Source of the DNA: Streptomyces uncialis
Lineage (GTDB): Bacteria; Actinomycetota; Actinomycetes; Streptomycetales; Streptomycetaceae
Assembly (NCBI RefSeq): GCF_001905345.1
Contig: NZ_LFBV01000001.1
Location: 1,189,321 to 1,253,320 of the forward strand
Reading direction: 5' to 3'
DNA length: 64,000 nt
Shown here: piece by piece, positions 51,365-60,026 of the stretch
Layout: every line of letters starts with the position of its first letter
Position numbering within the stretch: position 1 is the stretch's first letter
Notes under the pieces: generated by a model
Seen by the model: the letters and a program-made list of their open reading frames with translations, nothing else
Databases searched by the model: none
Told to the model about the DNA's origin: nothing
Position numbers and translations under genes: made by a program

Positions 51365-53118
51365 CAGTACGTACGCTCCATCGGCTGGTAGCGGGTCTGG
51401 ACGACCGGCTTGTAGTCGAGACGGATGGTCTCGGAGCCATCGGCGCCGACCTCGCGGTACGCCATGGTGTGGCGCATGAAGTTGACGTCGTCGCGGTTGG
51501 GGTAGTCCTCGCGGTAGTGGCCGCCCCGGGACTCCTTGCGGGCCAGCGCGGAGACGGCCATGACCTCGGCCAGGTCGAGCAGGTTGCCCAGCTCGATGGC
51601 CTCCAGCAGGTCCGTGTTGAACCGCTTGCCCTTGTCCTGGACGGACACGTTCCGGTACCGCGCGCGCAGCTCGGCGATCTTGTCGACCGCCGTCTTGATG
51701 GTCTGCTCCGTACGGAACACCATCACATTGGCGTCCATCGTGTCCTGGAGCTCCCGGCGCAGCTCCGCGACCCGCTCGGTGCCGGTCGACGCCCGCAGGT
51801 GCTCGACCTGGTCGACGACCAGACGCGCCGGGTCCTCCGGCAGCTCCACGTAACCGCTCTTCGCCGAGTACTCGGCGGCGGCGATGCCCGCGCGGCGCCC
51901 GAAGACGTTGATGTCCAGGAGCGAGTTGGTGCCGAGACGGTTGGCGCCGTGCACGGAGACACAGGCGACCTCGCCGGCCGCGTACAGGCCCGGGACGACG
52001 GTGGTGTTGTCCGAGAGGACCTCACCCTCGACGTTCGTCGGGATGCCGCCCATGGCGTAGTGCGCGGTCGGCTGGATCGGGATCGGGTCCGTGTACGGCT
52101 CGATGCCCAGGTAGGTACGCGCGAACTCCGTGATGTCCGGGAGCTTGGCGTCCAGCTGCTCCGGCGGGAGGTGCGTGAGGTCCAGGTACACATGGTCGCC
52201 CTCGGGACCGCAGCCGCGGCCCTCGCGGATCTCCGTGTAGATGGACCGGGAGACGACGTCACGGGACGCGAGGTCCTTCATGACCGGCGCGTACTTCTCC
52301 ATGAAGCGCTCGCCGTCCTTGTTGCGCAGGATGCCGCCCTCACCGCGGGCGCCCTCCGTCAGCAGGATGCCCATGCGCCAGATGCCGGTCGGGTGGAACT
52401 GGAAGAACTCCATGTCCTCCAGCGGCAGCCCGCGCCGGTACACGGCGGCCTGGCCGTCACCGGTGAGGGTGTGCGCGTTGGAGGTCACCTTGAAGAACTT
52501 GCCGGTGCCGCCGGAGGCGTAGATCACGGCCTTCGCCTGGAAGACATGGATCTCACCGGTCGCCAGCTCGTAGGCGACGACGCCCGACGAGTGCTTGACG
52601 CCGTCGACCTCGGTGATCAGCTGGTCGAGGACGTAGAACTCGTTGAAGAACTCGACGCCCTCCTTGACGCAGTTCTGGTACAGCGTCTGGAGGATCATGT
52701 GGCCGGTGCGGTCGGCCGCGTAGCAGGAGCGGCGCACCGGGGCCTCGCCGTGGTTGCGGGAGTGCCCGCCGAACCGGCGCTGGTCGATGGTGCCGTTCGG
52801 GGTCCGGTTGAACGGCAGACCCATCTTCTCCAGGTCGAGGACGGCGTCGATGGCCTCCTTCGCGAGGATCTCGGCGGCGTCCTGGTCGACCAGGTAGTCA
52901 CCGCCCTTGATCGTGTCGAAGGTGTGCCACTCCCAGTTGTCCTCCTCCACATTGGCGAGCGCGGCGGCCATACCGCCCTGCGCGGCGCCCGTGTGGGAGC
53001 GGGTGGGGTAGAGCTTCGTCAGCACGGCGGTGCGGCTGCGCTTCGTCGCCTCGATGGCGGCGCGCATGCCGGCGCCGCCGGCGCCGACGATGACGGTGTC
53101 GTACTTGTGGATCTTCAT
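51364..53118 (-). CDS. sdhA: Succinate dehydrogenase flavoprotein subunit
   Basis: A 584-residue flavoprotein. The FAD dinucleotide loop is [13 protein letters not shown]. The covalent FAD histidine is in [10 protein letters not shown] (His42). The FQFHPTGIW and [11 protein letters not shown] segments line the active site. It oxidises succinate to fumarate on the cytoplasmic face. It follows sdhD by 22 bp and is coupled to sdhB. Confidence 0.97.
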   Translation of the reverse strand: MKIHKYDTVIVGAGGAGMRAAIEATKRSRTAVLTKLYPTRSHTGAAQGGMAAALANVEEDNWEWHTFDTIKGGDYLVDQDAAEILAKEAIDAVLDLEKMGLPFNRTPNGTIDQRRFGGHSRNHGEAPVRRSCYAADRTGHMILQTLYQNCVKEGVEFFNEFYVLDQLITEVDGVKHSSGVVAYELATGEIHVFQAKAVIYASGGTGKFFKVTSNAHTLTGDGQAAVYRRGLPLEDMEFFQFHPTGIWRMGILLTEGARGEGGILRNKDGERFMEKYAPVMKDLASRDVVSRSIYTEIREGRGCGPEGDHVYLDLTHLPPEQLDAKLPDITEFARTYLGIEPYTDPIPIQPTAHYAMGGIPTNVEGEVLSDNTTVVPGLYAAGEVACVSVHGANRLGTNSLLDINVFGRRAGIAAAEYSAKSGYVELPEDPARLVVDQVEHLRASTGTERVAELRRELQDTMDANVMVFRTEQTIKTAVDKIAELRARYRNVSVQDKGKRFNTDLLEAIELGNLLDLAEVMAVSALARKESRGGHYREDYPNRDDVNFMRHTMAYREVGADGSETIRLDYKPVVQTRYQPMERTY

Positions 53119-53140
53119 AGCGGTTGCCTCAGCCCCGTGC

Positions 53141-53635
53141 CTAGCGGATGTTCGGGTCGAAGGTGAAGATCACCAGCGTGCCCAGCAGGATCGTGAACAC
53201 CGTCGCGGTGTAGAGCAGGCCCTTCAGCCACAGCCGGGTGCCGGCGCGCTCGGCGTAGTCGTTGATGACCGTGCGCAGGCCGTTGCCGCCGTGCAGCATG
53301 GCGAGCCACAGCATCACCAGGTCCCAGGTCTGCCACCACGGGGAGGCCCAGCGGCCCGCCACGAAGGCGAAGCCGATCTTGGACACACCGCCGTCGAGCA
53401 CCAGCTGGATCAGCAGGTGTCCGAGGACCAGCACGACGAGCACGATGCCGGACAGGCGCATGAACAGCCACCCGTACAGCTCGAAGTTGCCGCGGGTCGA
53501 CTTGGGGGTGCGGCCGGTGCGCTTGCGCGGGGCCTCGATCAGCGGCGCCGGGTTGTCGGCGTCGTAGAGCGGCGCGCCCTCGACGGCGCCCACCCCGGCG
53601 GTGCCGGGGGACTGTGCGGAGAGATCGGTCGACAT
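53141..53635 (-). CDS. sdhD: Succinate dehydrogenase hydrophobic membrane anchor subunit
   Basis: A 164-residue protein. A ~50-residue soluble N-terminus ends at [24 protein letters not shown] (TM1, with the haem-ligand type His). [21 protein letters not shown] (TM2) and [18 protein letters not shown] (TM3) follow. It anchors SdhAB and helps form the quinone/haem b site. It starts 5 bp after sdhC. Confidence 0.93.
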   Translation of the reverse strand: MSTDLSAQSPGTAGVGAVEGAPLYDADNPAPLIEAPRKRTGRTPKSTRGNFELYGWLFMRLSGIVLVVLVLGHLLIQLVLDGGVSKIGFAFVAGRWASPWWQTWDLVMLWLAMLHGGNGLRTVINDYAERAGTRLWLKGLLYTATVFTILLGTLVIFTFDPNIR

Positions 53636-53640
53636 GCGCG

Positions 53641-54021
53641 TCAGCTCCCGAAGACTTCACGTACGGCGTGGCCGAGCACGGGGTACAGGGCCCCGACCAT
53701 CAGCACGGCCCAGATGCCGACCACGGTCCACAGCATCTGCTTCTGGTAGCGGGGACCCTTCGACCAGAAGTCGACGGCGATGACCCGCAGGCCGTTGAGC
53801 GCGTGGAAGAGGACTGCGGCGACGAGGCCGTATTCCAGCAGCGCGACGAGCGGCGTCTTGTAGGTGGCGACGACTTCGTCGTACGCCTCGGGGGAGACCC
53901 GCACGAGGGCGGTGTCCAGCACATGTACGAACAGGAAGAAGAAGATGAGGACGCCGGTGACTCGATGAGCCACCCAGGACCACATTCCTTCCCGGCCGCG
54001 GTACAGCGTTCCAGCCGGCAC
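53641..54021 (-). CDS. sdhC: Succinate dehydrogenase cytochrome b556 subunit
   Basis: A 126-residue protein from the GTG at 54021 (GGAGGG 8 bp upstream). MWSWVAHRVTGVLIFFFLFVHVLDTALV (SHR-type motif with haem His), VAAVLFHALNGLRVIAVDF and a third helix define the family. It is the first gene of sdhCDAB; the promoter is proposed at 54109-54137. Confidence 0.95.
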   Translation of the reverse strand: MPAGTLYRGREGMWSWVAHRVTGVLIFFFLFVHVLDTALVRVSPEAYDEVVATYKTPLVALLEYGLVAAVLFHALNGLRVIAVDFWSKGPRYQKQMLWTVVGIWAVLMVGALYPVLGHAVREVFGS

Positions 54022-54108
54022 GGAAGAACCCTCCGGGAGCGGGGATCAGGGCCTGCCGGCTTGGGGTGTCGGTCTGGCCCGGCCGGGTACGGTCCACCGG
54101 CCCCGGCC

Positions 54109-54137
54109 ATCGTAGCGACGTGTTGTCGGAACGTTCA
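54109..54137 (-). promoter_or_regulatory. Candidate sdhC promoter
   Basis: Minus strand TGAACG (-35-like, 54137-54132), 17 bp, TACGAT (-10, 54114-54109). It lies in the 148-bp gap upstream of sdhC and would give a leader of ~80 nt. Confidence 0.4.
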
Positions 54138-54169
54138 CGCGGGGCCCGGCGGTGTGATCAAACAGGCAA

Positions 54170-55096
54170 TCAAACTGATGCGTACGGGCTATCGGGACGG
54201 CCCGAACCGGTCGATTTCCGGCCTTCCTGGCCGGACCCCGTCCCCTCCGGAATCGCCGGGTCCGCCGGGCCGGTGTCCGAAAAGACCCTGTCGTCGTCCA
54301 CCGGACCCGTACGCGACAGCCGGGTGAGCCGGCCCCGGGCGAGCCGCCGCAGTTCCTCCGCGGTCACCGCCCGCTCGTCGTCGGGGTCGTGGCCGAGCCG
54401 GGTGCGGATGGCCGCGAGGACCCGGTCGAGGGTTTCCTCGGGCGGGCAGTCGTCGAGACAGAGCACGAACGCGTGTCCGAACCGGCTCTCGTACGCGGCG
54501 TGCGCGGCGCTCAGCGCGGTGTCGGCTGCCGAGTACCCCTGGCCGGGCCCGCCCGCGGGATGCGTGCGGGACTCGCGCGCGAGCGCTTCCGTGAGGTCGG
54601 CGTGGGCGAGGTCGTACGCCGCCTCGTCGGCCGCGGCCAGCAGGGTCTCCAGATCGCGGTAGGGCCGGTGCGCGGTGAGCCGCTGGGCCCAGCGGTGGCT
54701 GGCGCAGCAGCCGAGGAAGGCGGTCAGCGCGTCGGCCGGGGCGGCGGTGTTCAGCCGCACGAGTCCGGCGGGCGTGACGGGCGGCGGAGCGGGCGCGGGG
54801 GTCCGCTGCTGGGACGGTACGGCGGCGCGACCGGGCGGTCGTGGAAACCCTTGGGAGGGCAGTGTTGCTCCTAGGCGCGAGGCGGCGGTGCCGGGTTCGG
54901 CGGTGCCTGGTGTCGGCGGGGGTGTCGCGAAACGTACGGGAACTGCGGGACGTACGGGACCTACGGGGACTGCGGGATGTGCGGGGACTGCGGGATGTGC
55001 GGGAACTGCGGAATCGGGGAATGCGGGGAACGCGGCGACTCGGGGAAGCGAACGAACGCGAGGAGCGGGGCGTGCACCGGGTACGGGAAGAAGCAC
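54170..55096 (-). CDS. OHCU decarboxylase (UraD)-like protein with degenerate active site
   Basis: The folded part, about the last 195 residues, has the UraD layout: LVRLNTAAPADALTAFLGCCASHRWAQRL, YRDLETLLAAADEAAYDL, AAYESRFGHAFVLCLDD and LDRVLAAIRTRLGHDPDDERAVTAEELRRLARGRL. UraD decarboxylates OHCU in urate breakdown. Here the usual HPRIG...S-x-x-EQ stretch reads RTHPAGG...AADTAL, so the catalytic Glu appears lost. The first ~110 residues are Pro/Ala/Val repeats, and no start has a ribosome binding site; 55096 (GTG) is simply the longest. It lies upstream of sdhC on the same strand. Confidence 0.65.
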   Translation of the reverse strand: MLLPVPGARPAPRVRSLPRVAAFPAFPDSAVPAHPAVPAHPAVPVGPVRPAVPVRFATPPPTPGTAEPGTAASRLGATLPSQGFPRPPGRAAVPSQQRTPAPAPPPVTPAGLVRLNTAAPADALTAFLGCCASHRWAQRLTAHRPYRDLETLLAAADEAAYDLAHADLTEALARESRTHPAGGPGQGYSAADTALSAAHAAYESRFGHAFVLCLDDCPPEETLDRVLAAIRTRLGHDPDDERAVTAEELRRLARGRLTRLSRTGPVDDDRVFSDTGPADPAIPEGTGSGQEGRKSTGSGRPDSPYASV

Positions 55097-55283
55097 GGGC
55101 GACGCGGGTTCGGTGCGGCAACGCTAGCGAGCCGGGGCCCGGGGTGTCCGACGGGTGCGCGAATTTCACCCGAACGGAAGAGTTTGCCCTTGCCGTGTGG
55201 ACGCTCGTGGATCGTGGCCACCTGCCGATGATAGGGACGCCCCCGAAGTGCGGTTCACCCGGGGGCGGGAGAAGGTCGTACGC

Positions 55284-57185
55284 ATGAACGAGGTGGACCA
55301 CGGAGGTTCCGGCACGGACGGGGGATCGGGAACAGGAGCGGGTACGGGTACGGGAGCCGGTACGGGTACGGGAGCGGGCAACGGTGGCGGTCCGGGTGAC
55401 CCGGGTGCTCCCGGCGGTCCCGGTGCCCCTGGCGGTCCCGGCGATACCGGCGGTCCGCGTGACCCCGGCGGGCCAGGCGCTCCCGGCGGCTCCGGCGGCC
55501 CCGATGGCCCCGGCGGCCCCGGTGGTGAGGGCGGACACGGTGGGCCGGGCGGTCCCGGCCGCCCCCGGTGGCGTTCGCGCCGGGTGCTCGTCGTCGCCCT
55601 GGTGCTGGCCGTGCTCGTCGCCGGGGGCGGCACCCTGGTCGCCCTGTGGTCCACCGGCGGGAGCGGTCCCACCCCCGCCCGCTCGTCCGGGACGACGGCT
55701 CCGCAGCGTTCCGGCACCACCTCGCCCGCCCCCACGTACCCGCTCTCCAAGGCGCCGCAGGTCATACCGTCCGTCCGTGAGCACTCCGCGGCCCGTGGTC
55801 CGGGGTGGCGGCCGAGGGACGGGGCGCGGCTCGTCGTGGGCGGTCAGTCCCTCGCGGACGAGGGCAGGCTCACCGCCTCCGAACTGGGGCTGACGTACGC
55901 CGGACGGGCCCCGGCCCGCGCCGGTGACGTGGAACTGGCGCTCACCGGGGACACCGGGAGCACCGAGGACACCGGCGGTACGGACGGCGCCGAGGCGTAC
56001 ACCCTGACCGTGCGGGACGACCGGGTCCGGATAGCCGCGTCCACCGAACGCGGTGTCTTCTACGGCACCCGCACCCTCAAGCAGGAGGTCCGCGCCACGG
56101 GCGCCGCCCCGGAGGGGGTCGTGCGGGACGAGCCCGCCAAGCCGCGCCGAGGCTTCATGCTCGACATCGCCCGCAAACCGTTCACCGCCAGCTGGATCGA
56201 GGACCGGATAAAGGAGCTGGGCGACCTCAAGTACAACGAGCTGGGGCTGCACTTCTCCGACGACCAGGGCTTCCGTATCGCCTCGGACTCCCATCCCGAG
56301 GTGGTGTCCCGGGACCATCTGACCAAGGCGGAGGTGCGCCGTATCCTCGCGCTCGCCGCCGCCCGGCACATCGCGGTCGTCCCGGAGATCGACTCACCGG
56401 GACATCTCGGCGCGGTGATCGCCGCCTACCCCGAGCTCCAGCTCCGCGGCACGGGCGGGGCCGCCCCGAAGGGCGCGGTCGACATCGCGAACCCCGCCGC
56501 CGCGCGGATCGTGGACGAACTGCTGGCCGAGTACACCGAGCTGTTCCCCGGTCCGTACTGGCATGTCGGCGGTGACGAGTACCCCGCGCTGTTCGCGGGC
56601 GACCCGGCCGCCCGCTATCCCGCGCTCGCTGCGGCGGCCCGGGAGAAGTACGGGCCGGACGCCACCGTCGAGGACCTCGCCACGGGCTGGCTCGACGACC
56701 GCGCGGACGTGGTGCGCGACCGCGAGCGGGTGCCGCGAGCCTGGAACGACGGCTTCTACCGGGGCGGCACGGTCCAGCCCGCCGAGGACATCGTGACCGC
56801 GTACTGGACGGGCAAGGAGATCGGCGCCCGGCCGCCCGCCGAGTATCTGGCCGAGGGCCGTGAGGTGATCAACTACAACGACGAGTACCTCTACTACGTG
56901 CTCGGCGAGCCCAACGACTTCACGTACCCGACCGGACGGCGGATCTACGAGGAGTGGACGCCGCTGGTGCTGCGGGGCACCCGGCCGGTCGAGCAGCGCT
57001 ACGCCGGGCAGATCCTCGGCGGGGTGTTCGCCGTCTGGTGCGACCTCGCGAACGCCCAGAGCCAGGGACAGGTGGCGTCCGGGGTCCGGATGCCGCTGCG
57101 CGCGACGGCGCAGAAGCTGTGGGAGCCGGACGAGCCGCCCCTGCCCTGGGACGGTTTCGTGGCCCTCGCGGACCGCGTCGACTGA
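55284..57185 (+). CDS. GH20 beta-N-acetylhexosaminidase, membrane-anchored, with collagen-like N-terminus
   Basis: A 633-residue protein (ATG 55284, GGGAGAAGG upstream). Residues ~8-33 are Gly/Thr repeats and ~34-92 are Gly-x-Pro-type triplets resembling collagen ([14 protein letters not shown]). One TM follows (~100-123, [18 protein letters not shown]), then a Thr/Ser linker, a GH20 N-terminal domain, and the catalytic barrel with [30 protein letters not shown] and the Asp-Glu pair in [11 protein letters not shown]. It should remove terminal GlcNAc/GalNAc from chitin or peptidoglycan fragments outside the cell. With type-II topology the collagen-like part would be cytoplasmic, unless the TM is a cleaved signal. 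Confidence 0.92.
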   Translation: MNEVDHGGSGTDGGSGTGAGTGTGAGTGTGAGNGGGPGDPGAPGGPGAPGGPGDTGGPRDPGGPGAPGGSGGPDGPGGPGGEGGHGGPGGPGRPRWRSRRVLVVALVLAVLVAGGGTLVALWSTGGSGPTPARSSGTTAPQRSGTTSPAPTYPLSKAPQVIPSVREHSAARGPGWRPRDGARLVVGGQSLADEGRLTASELGLTYAGRAPARAGDVELALTGDTGSTEDTGGTDGAEAYTLTVRDDRVRIAASTERGVFYGTRTLKQEVRATGAAPEGVVRDEPAKPRRGFMLDIARKPFTASWIEDRIKELGDLKYNELGLHFSDDQGFRIASDSHPEVVSRDHLTKAEVRRILALAAARHIAVVPEIDSPGHLGAVIAAYPELQLRGTGGAAPKGAVDIANPAAARIVDELLAEYTELFPGPYWHVGGDEYPALFAGDPAARYPALAAAAREKYGPDATVEDLATGWLDDRADVVRDRERVPRAWNDGFYRGGTVQPAEDIVTAYWTGKEIGARPPAEYLAEGREVINYNDEYLYYVLGEPNDFTYPTGRRIYEEWTPLVLRGTRPVEQRYAGQILGGVFAVWCDLANAQSQGQVASGVRMPLRATAQKLWEPDEPPLPWDGFVALADRVD

Positions 57186-57642
57186 GACCGCTCCCCGTAC
57201 GGCCGGTCTCCGGCGGGGCCGGTCCCCGGGCGTCGCCACGCGGGATGCCGTCCACCGGCCGCCGCACGGATGGCACCGTCCGCCCCGCACGCCGTCCGGC
57301 CGCCACCCCCGGGACGACGACATCCGGCTACGGCGGACGGCCCGTCCCGCTCGCGATCATCGTCGTACCCCCGGTGACGTGGTTCTCCGCAGCCGCGCTC
57401 CCCCCGCGAACGTACGAATCCCGCCACCGGGCACCGGGAGCGCACAAGGAACGGTGACGTTCACACGTCCGATCCACCGGAAGCGCACTTCGGGTGGCGT
57501 ACGCCCCGCCGCTGTGGTGGTCTGGTCGCTGCACCGGGCGGAGCACCGCGGCCACGGAACGGGCGGCCGACGGAACACGCACCGGGCGGAACACCGCGCC
57601 GACGGTACGGCGCACCGAGCACGGCGACGGGGGACGGATCGG
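57186..57642. other. 457-bp gap with a 20-bp direct repeat
   Basis: GCACCGGGCGGAGCACCGCG (57531-57550) recurs with one change at 57579-57598, 48 bp apart, just ahead of the next gene. An open frame in register with that gene spans the region but has no domain support. Confidence 0.5.
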
Positions 57643-58149
57643 ATGGGTCACTGGGGCTACTACGTCGTGGGCCGGAGCGGGCAGGCGCTCGACAGCGCGG
57701 ACGCGCTCGCCTCCGTACGTGACGAACTGGCGCTCCTCGAACGGCGCGCCGACGGCTGGCAGGTGTGGGAGTGCCGGGGCGGCGAGGACGGCACGACCAT
57801 CGGCAGTATGAACGCCCTCGCGCTGGAGACCGGGTCGCCCGCACTGTTCGGGTACGTCATGGACAGCGCCTGTGTCGTGGTGGAGGCGGCGGCCCCGGAC
57901 AGCGGCGGCTGGACCACCTGTCTCGACCGGAACGCGATGGCCGACCACCTCGGACGCGACGAGCGCGCGCTGGAGGACTATTTCCTGGTCCCCGCCGACG
58001 CGGCGCGACGCGCGGTCGTCTGGGCCGCCGAGGGAGGCGCGACCGTACCGGCCGGACCGATCGCCGAGGTGCTGGGCGCGCCCGCCGATCCGTCCGCCGA
58101 GCAACTCTTCTTCCGGTTCCTGGACCGCCTCGGAGTGGTACGCCTGTGA
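57643..58149 (+). CDS. Conserved hypothetical protein
   Basis: A 168-residue soluble protein from the ATG at 57643 (GGGGGA upstream). It begins WGYYVVGRSG and has ALFGYVMDSACVVVEA, WTTCLDRNAMADHLG and SAEQLFFRFLDRLGVV. No signal, TM or known motif is recognised. A second unknown gene follows after 79 bp; the pair may form an operon. Confidence 0.7.
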   Translation: MGHWGYYVVGRSGQALDSADALASVRDELALLERRADGWQVWECRGGEDGTTIGSMNALALETGSPALFGYVMDSACVVVEAAAPDSGGWTTCLDRNAMADHLGRDERALEDYFLVPADAARRAVVWAAEGGATVPAGPIAEVLGAPADPSAEQLFFRFLDRLGVVRL

Positions 58150-58228
58150 CGCTACCGGTGCGTCGCACGCAGAAAGGACAAGTGCGGCCTCCGCCCGAGG
58201 GCGCCGCTCCGGTGCCACTGGAGGCGTG

Positions 58229-58864
58229 ATGAGCCTGGTCGAACTGATCTCAGGAGCGGACGAGCGGGGGCTCGCCGCGAGCGGCCTCGGCTGTCTGGAC
58301 CGCTGCGTCCCGCTGCTCGGCGGTGACGACGAGGTGCTCCGCCCGCTGTGGGCGAGCCTCGGCGAGGGCGGGGACGCCGTCGAGTGGGGTGACCGGCTGG
58401 AACGGGCGCGGGCCGTGCTGGTCCCGGAGCCCGGCCCCGGCGAAGCGGCGCCCGTCGCGGACGGGGCGGCCGTGCTCGCGCTGCGGATGCTGGCCGCCGC
58501 GCCCGCCGACCTCCCCGACAAGCTCCAGGGCGGCGGCCCGCCGGACGCGCGGCTGCGGGAGTGGGCCGACCTCTGCTCGCTGTCCGCGCTCCGTGTGCAC
58601 CGGCTCCTCGATCCGGTCGGGGACCGGGGGGAAGCCTCCGGGGACGGCGCGGACCCGGCCGACGACCGGCTCGCCGCGTCCCGCGCCGGCGGGGCCGACG
58701 GACTGTCCCCGCTGGCCGCCGCCGAACTGCGAAGACAGATCGTGATCCTGGAGCTGCTCGCGGGCCGGGGTGCCGCCGGGCTGCGTCAGGTGCACGGGGC
58801 GACGACCGAGGGGCGGCGCATACTGCGTGCCGTGGTCTCACGGCGGGCCCGTGGCCGGAACTGA
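58229..58864 (+). CDS. Conserved hypothetical protein, helical
   Basis: A 211-residue Ala/Leu/Arg-rich protein from the ATG at 58229 (GGAGG at 58220-58224). It is predominantly helical (VELISGADERGLAASGLGCLDRC, LAAAELRRQIVILELLAG, GRRILRAVVSRRARGRN). No membrane segment or catalytic motif is seen. It is probably cotranscribed with the preceding unknown gene. The codon pattern (high GC3) supports real coding. Confidence 0.7.
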   Translation: MSLVELISGADERGLAASGLGCLDRCVPLLGGDDEVLRPLWASLGEGGDAVEWGDRLERARAVLVPEPGPGEAAPVADGAAVLALRMLAAAPADLPDKLQGGGPPDARLREWADLCSLSALRVHRLLDPVGDRGEASGDGADPADDRLAASRAGGADGLSPLAAAELRRQIVILELLAGRGAAGLRQVHGATTEGRRILRAVVSRRARGRN

Positions 58865-59336
58865 GCGGTGGGTTCCGACCCGTGCGACCTGCTCCGCCGG
58901 GCACGGCGCCGACTGGATCGCGCGGGTGGCGCGCACCGGCGCGCGGCCGGTCGGAAGAGGAATAACCGCTGGTGGGGGCCGTGCGCTCATGCGCTCCGAA
59001 GCCCGTCCTACCGCCGCTGTGGCAACGACCGGGGCCGCCACCCCCCACAGGAGAGGCCCCGGTCGCCGCACGGCACGGGCCGCGCGGCGGCCCGTATCTA
59101 GTACTGCGCCAACGGCTCGATTTGTGTCACACCCCACTCGTCCGAGGGGTAGTTGCGTCTTGTACAAACATGGACGCGAACCCATTTCAGGCCGTAGCGT
59201 GCGTTTCGCGCCGAGTGCGGGCCATCAAGGGCCGCGGTCATTCAGGGACCGCGACCATTGAGGGGAGTACCACGACGGTGAACAGCCGGTTCCGCGGAAG
59301 CGGCGCCGGTTCGGGCGCAACGAGGGAGTGCGTTGA
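58865..59336. other. Upstream region of the second ECF sigma gene
   Basis: It contains a stem-loop CGACCGGGGCC (59026-59036) / GGCCCCGGTCG (59055-59065), probably terminating the preceding genes. AT-richer sequence follows at 59100-59185 (TTTGTGTCAC, TTGTACAAACA), where the promoter should lie. A 27-codon frame from GTG 59278 overlaps the sigma start and could be a leader peptide, weakly supported. Confidence 0.5.
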
Positions 59337-60026
59337 GTGCTGGGGGACGACGCGGAGTTGACCGCCGCGGTGCTGGCGGCTCAGCAGGGGGATGACGGGG
59401 CGTTCCGTACTGTGTACCGCTCGGTGCACCCACGGCTGCTGGGCTATGTCCGCACGCTGGTCGGTGACCCGGACGCGGAGGACGTGACCTCCGAGGCGTG
59501 GCTCCAGATCGCCCGCGACCTCGACCGGTTCAGCGGCGACGCGGACCGCTTCCGGGGCTGGGCGGCGCGGATAGCGCGCAACCGCGCCCTGGACCACATA
59601 CGCATGCGCGGACGCAGACCCGCGATAGGTGCCGACGAGACGGAGCTGACCGGTAAGCCCGCGGAGTCGGACACCGCCGGTGAGGCGATGGAGGCACTGG
59701 CCACCAGCCGCACCCTGTCGTTGATAGCGCGCCTTCCGCAGGACCAGGCCGAGGCGGTCGTGCTGCGGGTCGTCGTGGGGCTCGACGCGAAGACCGCCGC
59801 GCAGACCCTCGGCAAACGTCCCGGCGCCGTCCGCACGGCCGCCCATCGCGGGCTGAAACGTCTCGCCGAACTGCTCGGCGACGAGCCCGAAGAGGATGAT
59901 CCGGCGCCGACCGGACGCCTCGGGGGGCGCCTTGACGCGGTGCCCCCACCCCGCCGCCCACCGGCCCGCGCGGGCACGCCCGCCGGTGTGACGCATTCGC
60001 GAACGCGGACGCTGAAGGACATGTGA
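59337..60026 (+). CDS. ECF-family RNA polymerase sigma factor
   Basis: A 229-residue sigma factor from the GTG at 59337 (GAGGGAG upstream). Region 2 reads AFRTVYRSVHPRLLGYVRTLVGDPDAEDVTSEAWLQIARDLDRF and FRGWAARIARNRALDHIR. Region 4 reads ARLPQDQAEAVVLRVVVGLDAKTAAQTLGKRPGAVRTAAHRGLKRL. A ~45-residue disordered tail follows. Its stop overlaps the ATG of the membrane partner (TGATG), so the pair is translationally coupled. From memory, SCO4864/SCO4866-type ECF genes lie in the corresponding S. coelicolor region. Confidence 0.93.
   Translation: MLGDDAELTAAVLAAQQGDDGAFRTVYRSVHPRLLGYVRTLVGDPDAEDVTSEAWLQIARDLDRFSGDADRFRGWAARIARNRALDHIRMRGRRPAIGADETELTGKPAESDTAGEAMEALATSRTLSLIARLPQDQAEAVVLRVVVGLDAKTAAQTLGKRPGAVRTAAHRGLKRLAELLGDEPEEDDPAPTGRLGGRLDAVPPPRRPPARAGTPAGVTHSRTRTLKDM

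Noticed and set aside
51469..53166. 565-codon plus-strand frame opposite sdhA
   Set aside because: It is antisense to a fully conserved sdhA gene.
54189..56369. 726-codon minus-strand frame opposite the GH20 gene
   Set aside because: Antisense shadow; its GH20-complement part has no domain, and the UraD-like gene is in a different frame.
59278..59361. 27-codon leader peptide before the second ECF sigma gene
   Set aside because: It has a distant GAGGGGAG and overlaps the sigma start, but so short a frame is expected by chance; mentioned only as a possibility.
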